A DNA stretch of 64,000 nt from Gentiana macrophylla (lineage: Eukaryota; Streptophyta; Magnoliopsida; Gentianales; Gentianaceae): positions 76,981,491 to 77,045,490 of the forward strand of contig CM047806.1 in assembly GCA_026214975.1 (NCBI GenBank), given 5' to 3'. The position numbers were made by a program, and so were the translations under genes. A model generated the notes under the pieces. It saw only the letters and a program-made list of their open reading frames with translations. It searched no databases and was not told the DNA's origin. Shown here piece by piece: positions 22,263-34,336 of this stretch; position 1 is the first letter of the stretch, and each line of letters opens with the position of its first letter.

Positions 22263-24026
22263 TGTTGGAAATAAAATTTATGTTTTGATGATGATTCATC
22301 ACTTATTCAGTCATTGTTTTAGACCTCATTGATGAAGTGTCATAACTAGCTGTCATAGTGCAAAGCAAAAAGATGTCTAGATATCAATGTATAGGATTTA
22401 ATAGAGTCTGATATTTGTATTAGTTAAATCAGAAAAGCACTGTATTATTTCTAGGTTGAGAACTGAGATAACGAGAACTAAGATAATGAGAAACATGAAA
22501 TTTGTTAAACTGGAAAACAGAGCACACCAATATGAAACTGAAAAAGATAAGTTCGCTGAGGGATACAAACTCGGTTGGCTTATCAAGAAGACAGAAGAAC
22601 TGAGGGTTCAAAATCAGCTTTTGAAGACTAAATCAAGACTATATAAGTTAGGCTTCAGGCTCAGTTATTGAAGATAGAAGAACTGAGGGTTCAAAATCAG
22701 CTTATGAAGACTAAATCAAGACTATATAAGTTAGGCTTCAGGCAAGATTGTGATTACCTGAACTGACTATGTAGATCTTTAGCTAAGACACATAAGGACA
22801 ATGATGTCTTTGCTAATTTCACTTAAAATGGTGTACTCTAGTTAGATCAATAATAATCAGATGAAAGGAAGAGTACTGAGTTGTTGAAGAAGAGTAAAAA
22901 CTCAGTTAAAGCCCTTAGAAACTGAGAACTGACAAAGTTCTCAGTAAATTAGTTTTGGAACTAAGGCTTAACTAAACTGAAGAAGAATCCAACCGTTACA
23001 GTACAAGGATCATGATTGGAGGATAATATATCCGTTCTGACAAGTAACGTACAAGCAAGAAAGTTGGACCACTAACGTCTACAAGGATTCGAATTCAATT
23101 TATCTGACCGTTAGATAAATCCATTTAAATAGGCTGTTTCTTCAGAAACAAAAAAAGGGGGAGAGGAATTCTAAGAATCATTTTGGTCAAGAAAGATTAA
23201 TATCTAAGGGGGAAAATAATTTAAAAGAATTCCTTCTAAACACTTAATTGCAAGATCAAGAAATTTCTTCAAGTGTTCATTAGCATTCAAGCATATCAAG
23301 ATCTATCATTTGAAGAAATCAGAGCTGTTCATAAACCGTCTTTATCTAGAAGAAAAGCTCATATCACAATTGAATCATAGTCATTGATTCAAGTCTCAAC
23401 TTTGTTTTTATCAAAGGTTCTAGACCGTGAAACACCAAGAAGATGTGAAGGACAGTTGAGTGCAGTCAGGAAGACTGTGGTTGTGATGAGCTGGTGAAGA
23501 GGCAATTCAACACTCTAAGGACCAGTGTTTCAAACAGTTGAAGAGCAGCCATTCTACCTTTCTACAAGTGTTTAGAATGTGAAGCTAGGGATTAGTCAAG
23601 GACTATCAGTTTAGAACTTTTTGTAACCGGGCCATCTCAAAGAAGTTCTAGTGGAATTTTCCTCTGCATCACAGGGGAAGAGAGGACTGACAGGATTACA
23701 CCACTTGGAACCTCTATAATTCTTGTTTATTTAATTTATGCATTTACTTACTGCATTACAATCACAATTATCTAGTTCTTACTTTCAACAAACATAAGAA
23801 ACTGACTCAACACATTATCTGATAATTCATATCTTTTAAAGGCTTAATTTAATCTACTGCCAGTTAACTAGACTAAGGATAAGTCAGCATTGACTTACAC
23901 TCAGTCGTGTTAGCTTAACTCCATACAAGTTTTAACTGAACCTTAATTTGTTTTAAATCCAGTTTTTTGTGACAAGTTTATTCACCCCCGCTCTAAACTT
24001 GTGTTAGCCTTTCCATGGGACCAACA
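22263..24026 (+). repeat. 5' LTR of Sirevirus copy 2 (1764 bp)
   Basis: TGTTGGAAAT to GGGACCAACA. About six differences from the 3' LTR in the first ~215 aligned bases by eye. A tandem duplication of about 82 bp at 22588-22742 is specific to this LTR. Confidence 0.93.
22588..22742 (+). repeat. Tandem duplication (~82 bp) inside the 5' LTR
   Basis: GAAGAACTGAGGGTTCAAAA through TAAGTTAGGCTTCAGG occurs twice, starting near 22595 and 22677. The 3' LTR has a different arrangement of similar motifs at 29690-29830, so the LTRs diverged by small duplications. Confidence 0.85.
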
Positions 24027-24028
24027 AT

Positions 24029-24040
24029 TGGTATCGGAGC
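24029..24040 (+). promoter_or_regulatory. Primer binding site, Sirevirus copy 2
   Basis: TGGTATCGGAGC, two bases after the 5' LTR. Identical to copy 3. Confidence 0.85.
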
Positions 24041-24136
24041 GGTTCTTCCTTTAGGAAGTGATCCAAAGATATCTTACAAACCAGTTGTTGAATACCCCTT
24101 ACTGTATCAGTTGTAAAAGCTTTTTATTGAAACTTA

Positions 24137-25464
24137 ATGGATACATCTAGAATTAGAAGTTGGCTAAATAACCCCCTGACTGATTATTTGCAGAATGTTG
24201 TTTCTGACTTTCAGGATCAAGTATTTGAAAGATTCACCACTACAAGCTCACATACAAATCCAGAACCTCATTTTAGTAATGATGTGGAAATTGACTTCAA
24301 CACGTATGATGATGAATCCAGAGGATTTCCATCCCTAAGTGATCTCTCAGAAGAAGCAGAAAAGGAGTTGCTACGAGTAGCTGATTGCATAGAAGAAAAT
24401 CTTACTGAAACCTTCATTGAAGATCCATTCATCGCGAAAGCCAAAGATATTGCTGAAATTCTACCCATGAGCTATGGAGGTGAAAGTGATGAGGAAATCA
24501 TACTGCTAGGAGCAGCACATGCAAATATCAATGATAAAAGGAAACAAGTTATAAATGATGAAGATTCCTCAGATGAAAATTTATCTATCAAACATCAGGA
24601 GGTAATTGCATCTACATCCAATGCCAATCATAGAAATGAAGATTTCAATGAAACCTTGGACATACTCATAAAGGAATTATAGGTAATTCAGAAGAATTAT
24701 GAGAATGTCAAAAAGGAGAAAAATTTATTGAAAGTTGAAGTTTCGAGATTGAATGCTGAGATCAATTTAATCAAGGCTAATAATGGAACCAAGGTAATTC
24801 GACCAACTGATGAACTGACAGAAGTAATAAAAATCATAGAATTATCAGTTGATCCAATTCCCAGCGTTCAATTCAAACTTGGAAAACCATTTGGAGACAA
24901 ATCTGGCTTAGGATTTGTTAATCAGCTTAATTCTAAGTTCAGACCAATTTCAGTTGCAATGAAGTTTGTGGATCGCTGTGATTAGGAACTCGTAAAACTC
25001 GATAAATTTATTACAATCGACAAAAACTCAAAGACACCAAATACACAAGCGACAGAATCAGAAAATCAGTTGGTAGAAAGCATCAAACCGGCGATTTTAC
25101 AGAGGGCTCGTAAGGTGAAAAAAGGCAAAAGCCGATCGAGATCGCTTAGAAAATTTTCAAGTCACATCCATCTAAGAATGAAGATCATTCATGGAATAGC
25201 AGACTCAGAGGGAAAGGGAGACTGTTTCCCACTGATGAAGACAGGAGTGAACCATCACATCAGTTTCACAAACTGAACAAACCAAAAACCGTTAGGTCAA
25301 AACAGCAAAAGTTTGTGAAAACTGACTTTACTCAGTCAAAATATCAAGAGAGGTATAAAGTCAAGAATAAAATTATATCATCTAAAACTAATCAGTTAGG
25401 ACCCAAACAGATATGGGTACCGAAAATCTCTCATTTTGTTTTGAAGGAGAAAATCACTAACTGA
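24137..25464 (+). pseudogene. Sirevirus gag, copy 2, with stops
   Basis: ATG 24137 opens a 181-codon frame (MDTSRIRSWL) with an acidic middle (DEEIILLGAAH) and the block FNETLDILIKEL, then a TAG at 24680. The same frame continues with IQKNYENVKKEK, a coiled-coil-like region, to a TAG near 24983. Later pieces are Lys/Arg-rich, and the end reads GPKQIWVPK before a TGA at 25462-25464. The final motif matches the gag end of copy 1. No CCHC zinc knuckle is evident to me. The stops make it non-functional. Confidence 0.75.
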
Positions 25465-25844
25465 GAACTGGAAAGGTGTGTTTCACAAAATTGAGTTGTA
25501 TTAACAACTGATTTTTTGAATTCAATATAAGTACAATACTGAACGTGTACATCTGGAGATACACCGCATCTACTCTATTTACTATCTTCTAGCTACGGAT
25601 GTCAGGAAAAGACGTGATCTTTTCTAATCTCAACCGTCCATCTTTTCCACTCATCTTCATTTTTTCAATCTCAAACATTTATGACAAGACGTTTTGAGTC
25701 CCACTCAATTCTCAACTACCTTTGCTACCATTTATAAATAACCTAGAATTTTTCTCTATAATTCTTCATGCTCGAATTTTGAATCTGTTTCTTTATTCTC
25801 TATAATCCCCAAGTTTTCCAATTTTCAATTAAATCCAGAAAACA
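25465..25844 (+). other. Gap where pol should be, leading into env-like leader
   Basis: Directly after the gag stop the sequence lacks all pol motifs present in copy 1 and passes within 380 bases to the env-like ATG. It contains TTTATAAATA at 25731-25740 and CT-rich sequence resembling the leader of the copy 1 env-like ORF. Confidence 0.75.
25731..25740 (+). promoter_or_regulatory. TATA-like sequence ahead of the env-like ORF, copy 2
   Basis: TTTATAAATA, about 110 bases before the ATG at 25845. Position matches the copy 1 candidate at 3798. Confidence 0.4.
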
Positions 25845-28800
25845 ATGACTTCTACTCGTATTAAACCTGGAATGATCATCTCCCTTGATCAATTCATTGC
25901 CAAGTATGCTGATCAAACACTAGGCAAGGAAATTGCAACAAAAATACAGCAAATCAAAGGTTTGGATGTTGTGTTTAACATCAATCTGAAGAGTGTCTGT
26001 CTGGAGAGCATTGGTGACTTCTATGAATTTGGAAGAACAGCTCTAGAAGGAGAGGGCACACACACTTTTACCACATCTGCCAATGGTAAACAAATCAAAG
26101 TCACTGAAGACCTAATTGCAAAGATTTTTGGGTTCGACAAATCTGGAGGAACATCAGCCATCAAATTGACTAAGAATAGAAAGAGAAATTATGGAAAGAT
26201 ATATCCATTGATGCAGACTTTACAGTTTCACAGACCGGGAGCACAAGTTTACTCAAACCGGAATTCAATTTTCTCACCAAGATGTTAGCAAATTGCATAA
26301 TTGGAAATGCAGGAAACTTTAGCAATCTCTCTGGAGCAAAATTGGATTTATTATATGTGATTTGGTTTGGAGAAAGTTTCAATTGGCCAAGATATATTTT
26401 TGATCAATTACTGGCACAATTGATTGACACACCCAAAAAGAAGACTGATGTCAAGAAAGGACGATTCTATCACAAGAAGACGCTTGCATTATTGGTCCAA
26501 AGAATTCTCGATCACGAATCACAAAGAGAAAAGAAACATCGGTTGCTGATGGGAAGATTGTTGTTAAAGAAGAAAGATCTGGAAAAAGAAAAGCTGAAGG
26601 TTCTGTGATTGAACCTAAAAAGAAGAAAAACAGGAAGAAGAAAGTTTTAACTGGAGATGAAGCCTTAGAACAAGTTGAAGAATTAAAGAAAGAAGGAAAA
26701 ATTTAGAAGATTCAGAAAAAGACAAATCTGATCTTGTTACTGAGAAATCAGTAGAGGTTTCACCAACAAAAGTCACTACTTCAGTTGCTGAAGGATCAGC
26801 ACAAAAAGTTAGAACTGAAGTTACTCTCACCAAATCTGTTTCAACATCTGTAACTAAAGCTTTACCAATTCAAGAACCAGTTACACATTCACAAGAAATT
26901 GAAATGACAAAGGAAACTGAAGTTGTCAACAGAGAACAGAATGTTGAAGATGACTTACAGAAGGAAGTTGACACTCAGGGGGAACAGACCCTTAGAGTTG
27001 AGCACGACGATGAAGGATCTGACAGTGAAGAAAGATTAATTGACAAAGCAACATTGGACATGCTGTTGTTACTTTAAAAATCCAGATCCACACCTCAAAA
27101 GTCTGCTTCGAGATTAGAATTTGAGGAATCAGTCAAAGAATTTTCAGCTTCTCATTCTGAGGAAAAAGGAGCTGAAGTAGAATCAAGATCAACTAAAGTC
27201 ATCTACTTGGATGAGCTGGTCAATGAAGAAGAACTCATTGAATCCACGATGAAAGAAGTTCCAGTTAATGAATTAGAAGCCTGCTGGAGAACAAGTTGCT
27301 AAAGAACTTGTTAGTGACAAAGATTTGGGAACTGAGCCGATAATCTCAGTTTCAGCTATTGAAGAATCATTAGTCATCCCAGTTACTGTTGAAGGAGAAA
27401 CCAGTAAAACTGACCCAATGCAAACTGAAGATGTTGTAAGAACTGGAGATACTCTGGAGGTTGACCAGGAGATCTCAAGAGGATCTGAGAAGATTGTCAC
27501 TCAATCTAAGTCCTCACCTGATCATGGAGAACTAATGACAGCTGATTATGAGCGATTGTGCAAATATCAAATCTGGAAATTCAGTTCTATCGCAAATCAA
27601 AGAAATCTGCTAGTAGAAATGGAAGTCACTGAGAAATGGGTATTTGATCTCTACAACATTACCAATCTATCAGAAATAATCAATACCGATGATTTCTTAA
27701 ATCGTGGATATGCTTTAATCAGAAATAGTTACTGGAAGGAAGCCACAGCTGGTGGAAGTTTCAAAAAGAATGATGATGATAATGGTTCACAGGGAGATCA
27801 CAATTTGCATAAAGGGATTCTCACCACTTTACAAGAAAAGAAAACTGAAACTGATCAGAATACTGATGATGATTCGAGTAATTCTGACGAAAGTAGTGGA
27901 AGTTCTAGCTCTAAAACAATATTTGATGAACAAGAAGAAGAAGAAGGAGGTTATCAATCTCCTACTGATAAATCTATGCTAGAAATAGCAAGAACTGTAG
28001 CAAACATGGCTGGAGAATGATCAGATGATGAATTCAACTTACAAATATCACCTACTAGAAATGTTGATCAATCAAATCTGGAAGAAATTAGAAAACAATC
28101 TGAAGAAAGGAGAAGATCCGTAGAATACAAAGAAAAATTGAAGCAAGTTGTTATCTCACCTCTAAAGCAAGCTAAATCAACTGAGGCTGAAACAAGCAAA
28201 ATTGATGAACAACAAGATGGAACCTCAAAAGGCATACCAACTCAAGTTGATCTCATTAAGTTCTATCATAATGAGATAATCATAATTCAGAAGGACGATA
28301 ACAGTTTGTTTGGAAAAGTTTTAAAGTCCTTAGAGGCTAGCAAAATGAAAGAAGCGAACTGGAAAAGAAGATGGATATCGTCACTAGAAACTGCCAAGAC
28401 GCTCTGATTGAACTTCGAAAAACAACCATTGAAAATGATGCAAGAAGCGATGAAACCTAAGACAGATGGGAAGGGATTCTCAATAATCTTGTTGACAGAA
28501 TGACTCTAATGGAAAATGGCATGAAGGACTCAGTTGTAGCTCAAACCATTTTGGCATCAACTCAGCAGAACCTGAACATTTACATCAAAAGCATGATTGA
28601 TAAAGATTATGTCAATAAGGGGGAAAGTTTGGATATCTTAAAAGTCTATGCAACTGAGATGCCACAAGTCCTTGCAAACATTGATGATAAGCTGACTGAA
28701 CTGAAGAAAGCTAGAGGAGAATTCACGGATGAGGAGATGGAGCTGATTGCTAAATACTCAGAGCCAACTGACAAAAGAATTGGCTTCGATTCTCGTCTCT

Positions 28801-29195
28801 ACAGCTTATTCAAAAATCTACCAAACAGAGAAGGAGAATCAAGACAAGAATCTCTAGAAACATTCCTTCATATGCAAAAAATTCTCATGCATTACTGGAA
28901 CAAACTTAAGAAATGGGAAAAGGATGCGATTCTAGACAAAGAATCATATATGATTGAAAAGACTAAACCTGAATTTGTTCAGAACTTACTAAAAACAGCC
29001 ACCAGTGAAATACTGAGGACATCTGTTTTTACTTTCGCAATTCTTTTCAAAAGGAAATTCTTCGGCAAGAACAATTTATCTGAATCATGGAACATATGGT
29101 CAGGCATCCATGGAATCGAAAGCACTACAACAAATGATGCTATGAGGAATATTGCTGAAGCTTATGACAATCAATTTAGTTTAACTGTTAAGTAA
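25845..29195 (+). pseudogene. Env-like ORF of Sirevirus copy 2, several frame breaks
   Basis: The ATG at 25845 begins MTSTRIKPGM after a leader-like region. Pieces are 25845-26288, 26282-26608, a degraded acidic stretch to about 27310, 27325-28020, 28138-28407 and 28500-29195. Order of features: an N-terminal globular part, the block LSGAKLDLLYVIW shared with copy 1, a basic Lys/Arg segment, a long acidic Glu/Thr/Ser region with an Asp/Ser cluster near 27880, then a helical C-terminal part rich in Lys/Glu/Leu ending DNQFSLTVK. It lacks the glycine-arginine tail of copy 1. Function unknown. Confidence 0.7.
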
Positions 29196-29355
29196 AAAGA
29201 AGATGCCCTTTAGCTCTTTTTATTATGTTGTATTCTATTACCCAACTTTGTAACACAGTTATCAATAAATTCTCAGTTTCTCAGTTCATTGTGTTAGTCA
29301 CTATATCTTGTTTTATCCTTTTGCATTGCTTTTAAGGAGGGTATTGACATCATCA

Positions 29356-29368
29356 AAAAGGGGGAAAT
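29356..29368 (+). promoter_or_regulatory. Polypurine tract, Sirevirus copy 2
   Basis: AAAAGGGGGAAAT ends at 29368, immediately before the 3' LTR. Same as in copy 1. Confidence 0.88.
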
Positions 29369-31110
29369 TGTTGGAAATAAAATTTATGTTTTGATGATGA
29401 TTCATCACTTATTCAGTCATTGTTTTAGACCCCATTGATGAAGTGTCATAACTAGCTGTCATAGTGCAAAGCAAAAAGATGTCTAGATATCAATGTATAG
29501 GATTTAATAGAGTCTGATATTCGTATAAGTTAAATCAGACAAGCACTGTAATATTTCTAGGTTGAGAACTGAGATAACGAGAACTGAGATAACGATTAAA
29601 TGGAAATTAGTTAAACTGGAAAACAGAGCACACCAATATGAAACTGAAGAAGATAAGTTAGCTGAGGGATATAAACTCGGTTGGCTTATCTGGAAGACAA
29701 ACAAACTGATGGTTCAAACTAGGTTGATGAAGAGCTGAGGGTCATAGACTCAGTTATTGAAGACAGAAGAACTGAGGGTTCAAACTCAGCTTATGAAGAC
29801 TAAATCGAAACTATATAAGTTAGGCTTCAGTAAAGATTATGAAAACCTAAACTGACTATGTAGATCTTGAGCTAAGACATATAAGGACAGTGATGTCTTT
29901 GCTAATTTTGCTTAAAATGGTGTACTCTGGTTAGATCAATAATCATCAGATGAAAGGAAGAGTACTGAGTTGTTGAAGAAGAGTAAAAACTCAGTTAAAG
30001 CTCTTAGAAACTGAGAACTGACAAAGTTCTCAGTAGTTTTGGAACTAAGGCTTAACTAAACTGAAGAAGAATCCAACCGTTACAGTACAAGGATCATGAT
30101 TGGAGGATAATCTATCCGTCCTGACAAGTAACGTACAAGCAAGAAAGTAGGACCACTAACGGCTGCAAGGATTCGAATTCAATTTATCTGACTGTTAGAT
30201 AAATCCCTTTAAATAGGCTGTTTCTTCAGAAACAAAAAAAAATGGGAGAGGAATTCTAAGAATTATTTTGGTCAAGAAAGATTAATATCTAAGGGGTAAA
30301 ATAATTTAAAAGAATTCCTGCTAAACACTTAATTGTAAGATCAAGAAATTTCTTCAAGTGTTCATTAGCATTCAAGCATATCAAGATCTATCATTTGAAG
30401 AAATAAGAGGTGTTCATAAACCGTCTTTATCTTGAAGAAAAGCTCATATCACAATTGAATCATAGTCATTGATTCAAGTCTCAACTTTGATTCTATCAAA
30501 GGTTCTAGACTGTGAAACACCAAGAAGGTGTGAAGGACAGTTGAGTGCAGTCAGGAAGACTGTGGTTGTGATGAGCTGGTGAAGAGGCAATTCATCCCTC
30601 CAAGGACCAGTGTTTCAAATATTTGAAGAGCAGCCATTCTACCTGTTCTACAAGTGTTTAGATAGTGAAGCTAGGGATTAGTCAAGGACTATCAGTTTAG
30701 AACTTTTTGTAACCGGGCCATCTCAAAGAAGTTCTAGCGGAATTTTCCTCCGCATCATAGGGGAAGAGAGGACTGACAGGATTACACCACCTGGAACCTC
30801 TATAATTCTTGTTTGTTTACTTTAAGCATTTACTTACTGCATTACAATCACAATTTTCTAGTTCTTACTTTCAGCAAACATAAGAAACTGACTCAACACA
30901 TTATCTGATAATTCATATCTTTTAAAGGCTTAATTAATCCACTGCCAGTTAAATAGACTAAGGATAAGTCAGCATTGACTTACACTCAGTCGTGTTAGCT
31001 TAACTCCACACAAGTTTTATCTGAACCTTAATTTGTTTTAAATCCAGTTTTTTGTGACAAGTTTATTCACCCCCCTCTAAACTTGTGTTAGCCTTTCCAA
31101 GGGACCAACA
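29369..31110 (+). repeat. 3' LTR of Sirevirus copy 2 (1742 bp)
   Basis: TGTTGGAAAT to GGGACCAACA, closely matching 22263-24026. Followed by AGGGT and then the remaining piece of the copy 3 LTR. Confidence 0.93.
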
Positions 31111-31175
31111 AGGGTTTAAAAGAATAACTAAATAAGTGATGAATCATCATCAAAACATAAATTTTATTTCCAACA
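31111..31175 (-). repeat. Outer 65 bases of the copy 3 LTR
   Basis: Read on the minus strand this begins TGTTGGAAATAAAATTTATG at 31175, the start of the Sirevirus LTR. It belongs with 20527-22262 and was separated from it by the copy 2 insertion. Confidence 0.9.
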
Positions 31176-31760
31176 GTCTATGATCAGACGAGGGGCCTCA
31201 CTGACAATATGGTTATGAACTGTTTTCAGAGCAGCCGAGCAAAGTTCTTGCTCAAAGATGAGTTCGCGATCAGGTGGCCAGACAACCTGAAAGAAACTCT
31301 CTCGCTGGCCAGGAAATGGACCGCTCTGAAGCCACCCTGTTATTACCACCATCCGGGCGGAAAGAAAAAGCTGAGCCCAACCCACCCAATGAGGGTCCTA
31401 GCCGGAATTAGGAGAACAAAAAGCCCAAAAAGTTCAAACAGGAGAAATACATGCCGCTCACTGCTCCTATAGAGGAAATCATGCTCGAAGTAAATGATTA
31501 TCTGCCTAATCCCGGACCGATGAGAACCAACCCACAGAGGTAAAGTTATATGACCAAATAATGTGAGTATAAAAAGGACCATGGGCATGACACGAACTCC
31601 TGCTACATATTGAAAAAATAAATTGAAAAGCTGGTCGCTCGTGGGGCTCTCTACTTGTATAATCAACGGGGAAATAACGCGCAACGAGGCAATCCTCCAG
31701 TACAACCTTCCAGAAGAGAAATTCCTTGAACGGACGTTTTGGCACATTGGGTTATGGCAT
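31176..31760 (+). pseudogene. Tat-type Ty3/gypsy gag fragment (element B)
   Basis: The frame is open from the copy 3 LTR boundary. It contains SSRAKFLLKDEFAIRWPDNL and ETLSLARKW, then after a shift TAPIEEIMLEVNDYL and the zinc-knuckle-like CEYKKDHGHDTNSC with EKLVARG. These blocks are typical of gag in Tat-lineage gypsy elements. The N-terminal half is missing because copy 3 inserted here. Stops at about 31540, 31556 and 31620 show decay. The long minus-strand ORF opposite is a shadow. Confidence 0.75.
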
Positions 31761-32067
31761 TCATTATCTCGTTTATTAACATGAATGGTTATGATTTCTT
31801 TATCTGTAAAGCACAACTCGCCGAACATGGTGAGGCGAGCACAACTTTTGAATACTATTCAATTTAAAATTTGTGCTTTTAGCATTCATTCATTTTGAAC
31901 GTGTTTGATTACGCTTTATTATTGCTACGTTATGCTTTGGTCGTTTTGTTAATGTAAAGTAAGAAGAGGAGATCACCATCAAATCCGCAACCCCTTCCCG
32001 TACAATGAGATAATGAAGCGTTGACGGGGTGGTAACTAAAAGTGGCTGCGGTAATCAGAAACTTCGG
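31761..32067 (+). other. Tat element B non-coding internal sequence
   Basis: No gene seen. The segment 31755-31850 (GGCATTCATT...TCGCCGAACATGG) resembles repeat units at 40993-41090 and 41320-41495 beyond the LARD, linking the two sides as one element. Confidence 0.6.
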
Positions 32068-32581
32068 TGTGATGACCCTGATCCGGATACCGAGTCCTTA
32101 ACCGGAAAAGGACGCCCGACACGTGTATAATTAAAATAAATCAATTATATACGTGAGCCTGACATCATCAATAATAGAGAACAAGCGGAAAACGAAAACA
32201 AAGACTCGGGAAAAAACTTTAAAAGATCACTACAATGATCGACAAGTAACACGGGACTGCAACTAAAACCAAAATCCCGAGAAAAATACACAAGGTTGAA
32301 TATGCATTCAACTATTACAAACCATTCTTTACAAACCATAGATACAACTGTCTTAATCTAATACAAAAGAAAAGGAAGATTCTATACCATTATTACAACA
32401 TGAAAGAAAGATAGACATCAACATCTGAAACTCCGGAAACCACTCTTAAGCGATCTCGAACTCAACCTACAACAAAACCACCTTCTCAGGGTGGGGACAA
32501 AAATATGCTAAGGGTAAGTACCAACATACATAGTAAATGGTAGAAGCACCGAATCTACACATGCTATGTCACAAGAATCAT

Positions 32582-32617
<36 letters not shown>

Positions 32618-34321
32618 TAGTATCACAAGGCAAGTCAAACAAACATAATAACTTATATGTTTCACTCGCTCACAACACTCTACTAGTCTTACTAGTAGAC
32701 GCAACCAAGTAAGACATTTGTTACATACTAATCCAAGGACACTTTGCATGGTGAAGACTGCACCACGACACCTTCATCACCTCATATGGCACGAGTATCT
32801 AAAATGTTTTGAATATTACACGAGTCTGGAACAAGAATCTAAAAAGTGCGGAGGTGTAATAGTTCCATGCTGCGTTACAAAAACGTGCCTCACCAAGGAC
32901 TAACCTGTTTTAGCTTTTAGACACATCAAGTACGTATTTAAGCGATTAATCTAACCACCTAAGTTCATTACACATAAAAGGTTTCTTAGGGACCACTAGA
33001 CCCTAGACCAACTGTACATTAAACTACTTAACACATTGCATAGAAATATATGGAATCTAATCCAATACCCATGAGGCTAAGAAATAAGACTTCCGGTGAA
33101 CTCGAGTATCTCCACGCAGAGGGTCTCCATAAGGTGCTGAGCCAAATACACCAGAAACCGAACCTTTAACTTCGTCATGTTACAAGTAAGACATTGATCT
33201 CAAGTCAACATCACCTAAGGCCAAATGTAGAGTGTTCCAATGCTCCCGTGAGACATGGTGCAGAGCCAAAGTCACTAGAACATGTACACTTGACTTTACA
33301 ACATTCCACAAAACTCTCTATTCCATTATTTTCTAGAAAATCAGCCAAGTAATTCCGTGTTTTCTTCACCATATTGAACACTAAATCTATTGCACATCCA
33401 TAAAAAATAATACGAGAATTATTCTACAACATTCTTATAACATTATACAAGATCTAAACACCTACATAAATATTATACTAGATCTAAACGCCAATATAAA
33501 TATTAGATCTAAACACGAATATAACATGAAATTCAAGCCAAAGTGATAAGAAATTGCTATAAAACATGCTAGGAGTGAAAAGCTACAAACTTTGAATCCA
33601 AAACACTGCTAACACTTTATAGAAACCAAATCTAACATTTCTACAACTGATGGACAAGATTTGTAGGCTACTAACAAATAAAGATTCGGTTGAACACCCC
33701 TTTACCTTTGGTTTCACAAAAAAGCTCCAAGAACACTCCAAGAAGATTTAGATCCACAAGAAAAGCTCCAAGAGTCTAGACAACCCACTTTGAATCTACC
33801 ACCAAAACAAAGTTCAACAATTACAACAACATTTAAAACTTTATAAAGGTAAGAAAAGACTCAAAAACACTTATAGATCTAGAAAATAGGATTTCAAAAC
33901 TCTTACCCGATCGTAGTGAAACTTGTATCAAAATTACGCTCTCTTCATGGTGAACATTTTGGTGTAATTGGTTTGTGATTTCGACGGCCGGATTGATCTG
34001 AAACGGAAAAATCATTTTCTTATCTCCTTTCTTTTTCTCCTTTTTCTCTCTTTTCTTTACTCTCTTTCCTCTCAAAGCTGCGCAGGATTTTGGGATAAGA
34101 AATAAAAAGGGTTTTGGGGTGAAATCGGGTTTAAATAGGGGTTGGTACATTTACCTTTTTGCCCTTACTAAAAACTACACCATTAGAATACTATAAATAA
34201 CCTTTAACATTTATCTTGACTCTATTTATTTAATTAAAACATAACCCATTAAAAATATCGAGGTACACATAAAAATCACAAAAAGACATTTATACCCTTT
34301 ACGGAGTTATGGGGTATCACA
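32068..34321 (-). repeat. LARD LTR (3' LTR in element orientation, 2254 bp)
   Basis: TGTGATGACC to GGTATCACA on the + strand; pairs with 38199-40419. Contains a (TAA)n microsatellite of about ten units at 32585-32615. Confidence 0.92.
32585..32615 (+). repeat. (TAA)n microsatellite
   Basis: About ten TAA units. The partner LTR has about five at 38715-38731. Confidence 0.95.
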
Positions 34322-34336
34322 TTCTTCCCCCCTTCC
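34322..34336 (-). promoter_or_regulatory. Polypurine tract of the chromovirus-like LARD
   Basis: GGAAGGGGGGAAGAA on the minus strand, directly before the LTR start TGTGATACCCC. Confidence 0.85.

Larger units (their letters stand above)
22263..31110 (+). mobile_element. Complete pol-less Sirevirus-like element, copy 2
   Basis: Two LTRs (22263-24026 and 29369-31110), a primer binding site at 24029 and a purine tract at 29356-29368 delimit an 8848-bp element. Flanks are GGGGT (22258-22262) and AGGGT (31111-31115), a 5-bp target duplication with one change. The internal 5.3 kb holds a gag relic and an env-like relic but no protease, integrase, RT or RNase H. Confidence 0.93.

Noticed and set aside
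24029..24040. tRNA gene fragments at primer binding sites
   Set aside because: Only 9-12 bases match the tRNA 3' end and lie just after LTRs, so they are primer sites, not tRNA genes.
31343..31828. 161-codon minus-strand ORF
   Set aside because: It lies opposite the Tat gag fragment, whose plus-strand motifs are clear, and has no recognisable domain. Treated as a shadow.
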